From positions 1-5,588 of the forward strand of contig CALGBT010000319.1 of the NCBI GenBank assembly GCA_937884235.1: a stretch of DNA of 5,588 nt, given 5' to 3'. Below, one piece after another: positions 5,036 to 5,588 of the stretch. The first letter of the stretch is position 1. Each line of letters begins with the position of its first letter. Both the position numbers and the translations under genes were made by a program. This DNA comes from an uncultured Pseudomonadota bacterium (GTDB lineage: Bacteria; Myxococcota_A; UBA9042; CAIXZC01). Under the pieces are notes generated by a model that worked only from the letters and a program-made list of their open reading frames with translations, was not told the DNA's origin and searched no databases.

Positions 5036-5588
5036 CTAAACGTAAAGAATATCGTCCCACGGGTGTCGATAGAGGGGCTGCTTCAGCCGCTTCTGGTCGA
5101 ACACGTGGCCCATCATACCGATGGTCCGGCCGAGGACGAAGAGGCTGTTGAGACCCTCCATCGCCACGACTTCGTCCATCTCTTCCTTGGTGAAGGCCCC
5201 GGAGGCCTTCATCAGGTCGACAAAGAGGATACCGATGCAGCCATCCACGTTGAGGATGAGGTTGTTACGCTTGCTCGTGGTCACCTTCTCGACTTCGAGA
5301 GCATAATCAAGCGTCTCGTGGTTCGGGAAGTTGTTCCGGGCGTAGTCAATGAGCAGCTCGACCCGCTTGTCCGGGTTCTGCACGCTCTTGATACGGTGGC
5401 CGATGCCGGGGATGTTGATGCCGGCCTTCTTCATGTCGTTGACGAAGGTGACGGGAGTCTTGCCATCTTCAAAGGCCCGGCTGAAGTGAAGTGCCGCACC
5501 GGCGACCGCACCGCCAAAGCGGGGGCCGATGGTGACCATGCCGCTGACCACGCAAGAGATAAGATCCTTGCCGGCCCGAGCGGTAACG
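5036..5588 (-). CDS. aclA: ATP-citrate lyase, C-terminal citrate-synthase-like part (5' end outside window)
   Basis: The last 183 residues are visible, ending at TAG 5038-5036; the frame continues past the right edge. The fragment opens with TARAGKDLISCVVSGMVTIG and continues through RFGGAV, GIGHRIKSVQNPDKRV, DYALEVEKVTTSKRNN, LILNVDGCIGILFVD and GRTIGMMGHVFDQKRLKQ to YRHPWDDILYV. This is the C-terminal end of ATP-citrate lyase, with the GHR histidine and FVD aspartate of the citrate-synthase-like fold. VEKxTTSKxNNLILNVDG and DQKRLKQxLYRHPWDD separate it from true citrate synthase. The enzyme makes acetyl-CoA and oxaloacetate from citrate, CoA and ATP, and is a hallmark of one form of the reductive TCA cycle. 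In two-subunit bacterial enzymes this part belongs to the large AclA subunit; a single-chain enzyme cannot be excluded. GTG at 5551 is internal, not the start. Confidence 0.94.
   Translation of the reverse strand, partial: VTARAGKDLISCVVSGMVTIGPRFGGAVAGAALHFSRAFEDGKTPVTFVNDMKKAGINIPGIGHRIKSVQNPDKRVELLIDYARNNFPNHETLDYALEVEKVTTSKRNNLILNVDGCIGILFVDLMKASGAFTKEEMDEVVAMEGLNSLFVLGRTIGMMGHVFDQKRLKQPLYRHPWDDILYV

Noticed and set aside
5036..5588. Citrate synthase
   Set aside because: The fold is shared, but the EVEKVTTSK, LILNVDG and LYRHPWDD motifs and the C-terminal end match ATP-citrate lyase, not citrate synthase.

Overview
All three protein-coding genes in this window lie on the minus strand, so the order of transcription runs from right to left. 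Base composition is fairly GC-rich. The gene set fits a free-living bacterium that has ATP-citrate lyase, and therefore either a reductive TCA cycle or another route that cleaves citrate to acetyl-CoA. The sequence does not fix the phylum.

Right end (5036-5588): the C-terminal, citrate-synthase-like part of ATP-citrate lyase, cut by the window edge. It is followed after 61 bases by a complete NADP-type isocitrate dehydrogenase (3742-4974) with its own strong ribosome binding site. The two are probably co-transcribed and catalyse linked citrate/isocitrate steps.

Middle (about 2885-3741): an 857-base stretch with no convincing gene. It holds a long imperfect palindrome (about 3025-3388) whose arms contain an exact 22-base inverted match, and smaller hairpins nearer the isocitrate dehydrogenase gene. 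A possible weak promoter and a near-perfect Shine-Dalgarno sequence lie just before the left-hand gene.

Left half (1-2884): one uninterrupted minus-strand reading frame of at least 961 codons that runs off the left edge. It is easy to miss because no stop codon falls inside the window and because its antisense strand carries long spurious open frames. Its translation is a three-module protein: an acetyl-CoA hydrolase/CoA-transferase domain, then a GNAT acetyltransferase domain, then a class I/AcuC-type histone-deacetylase-like domain. The deacetylase retains all its metal-binding and catalytic residues. The CoA-transferase module lacks the expected catalytic glutamate (Asp instead) and the usual glycine-rich active-site loop, so it may bind or sense acyl-CoA rather than turn it over.

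Taken together, the window pairs acetyl-CoA-generating central metabolism (ATP-citrate lyase, isocitrate dehydrogenase) with a single-chain protein that looks able both to add and to remove acetyl groups on lysines. This resembles the logic of the Bacillus AcuA/AcuC pair, which controls acetyl-CoA synthetase, but here it is fused to a CoA-ester-binding fold. The domain assignments are firm; the regulatory role is inference.
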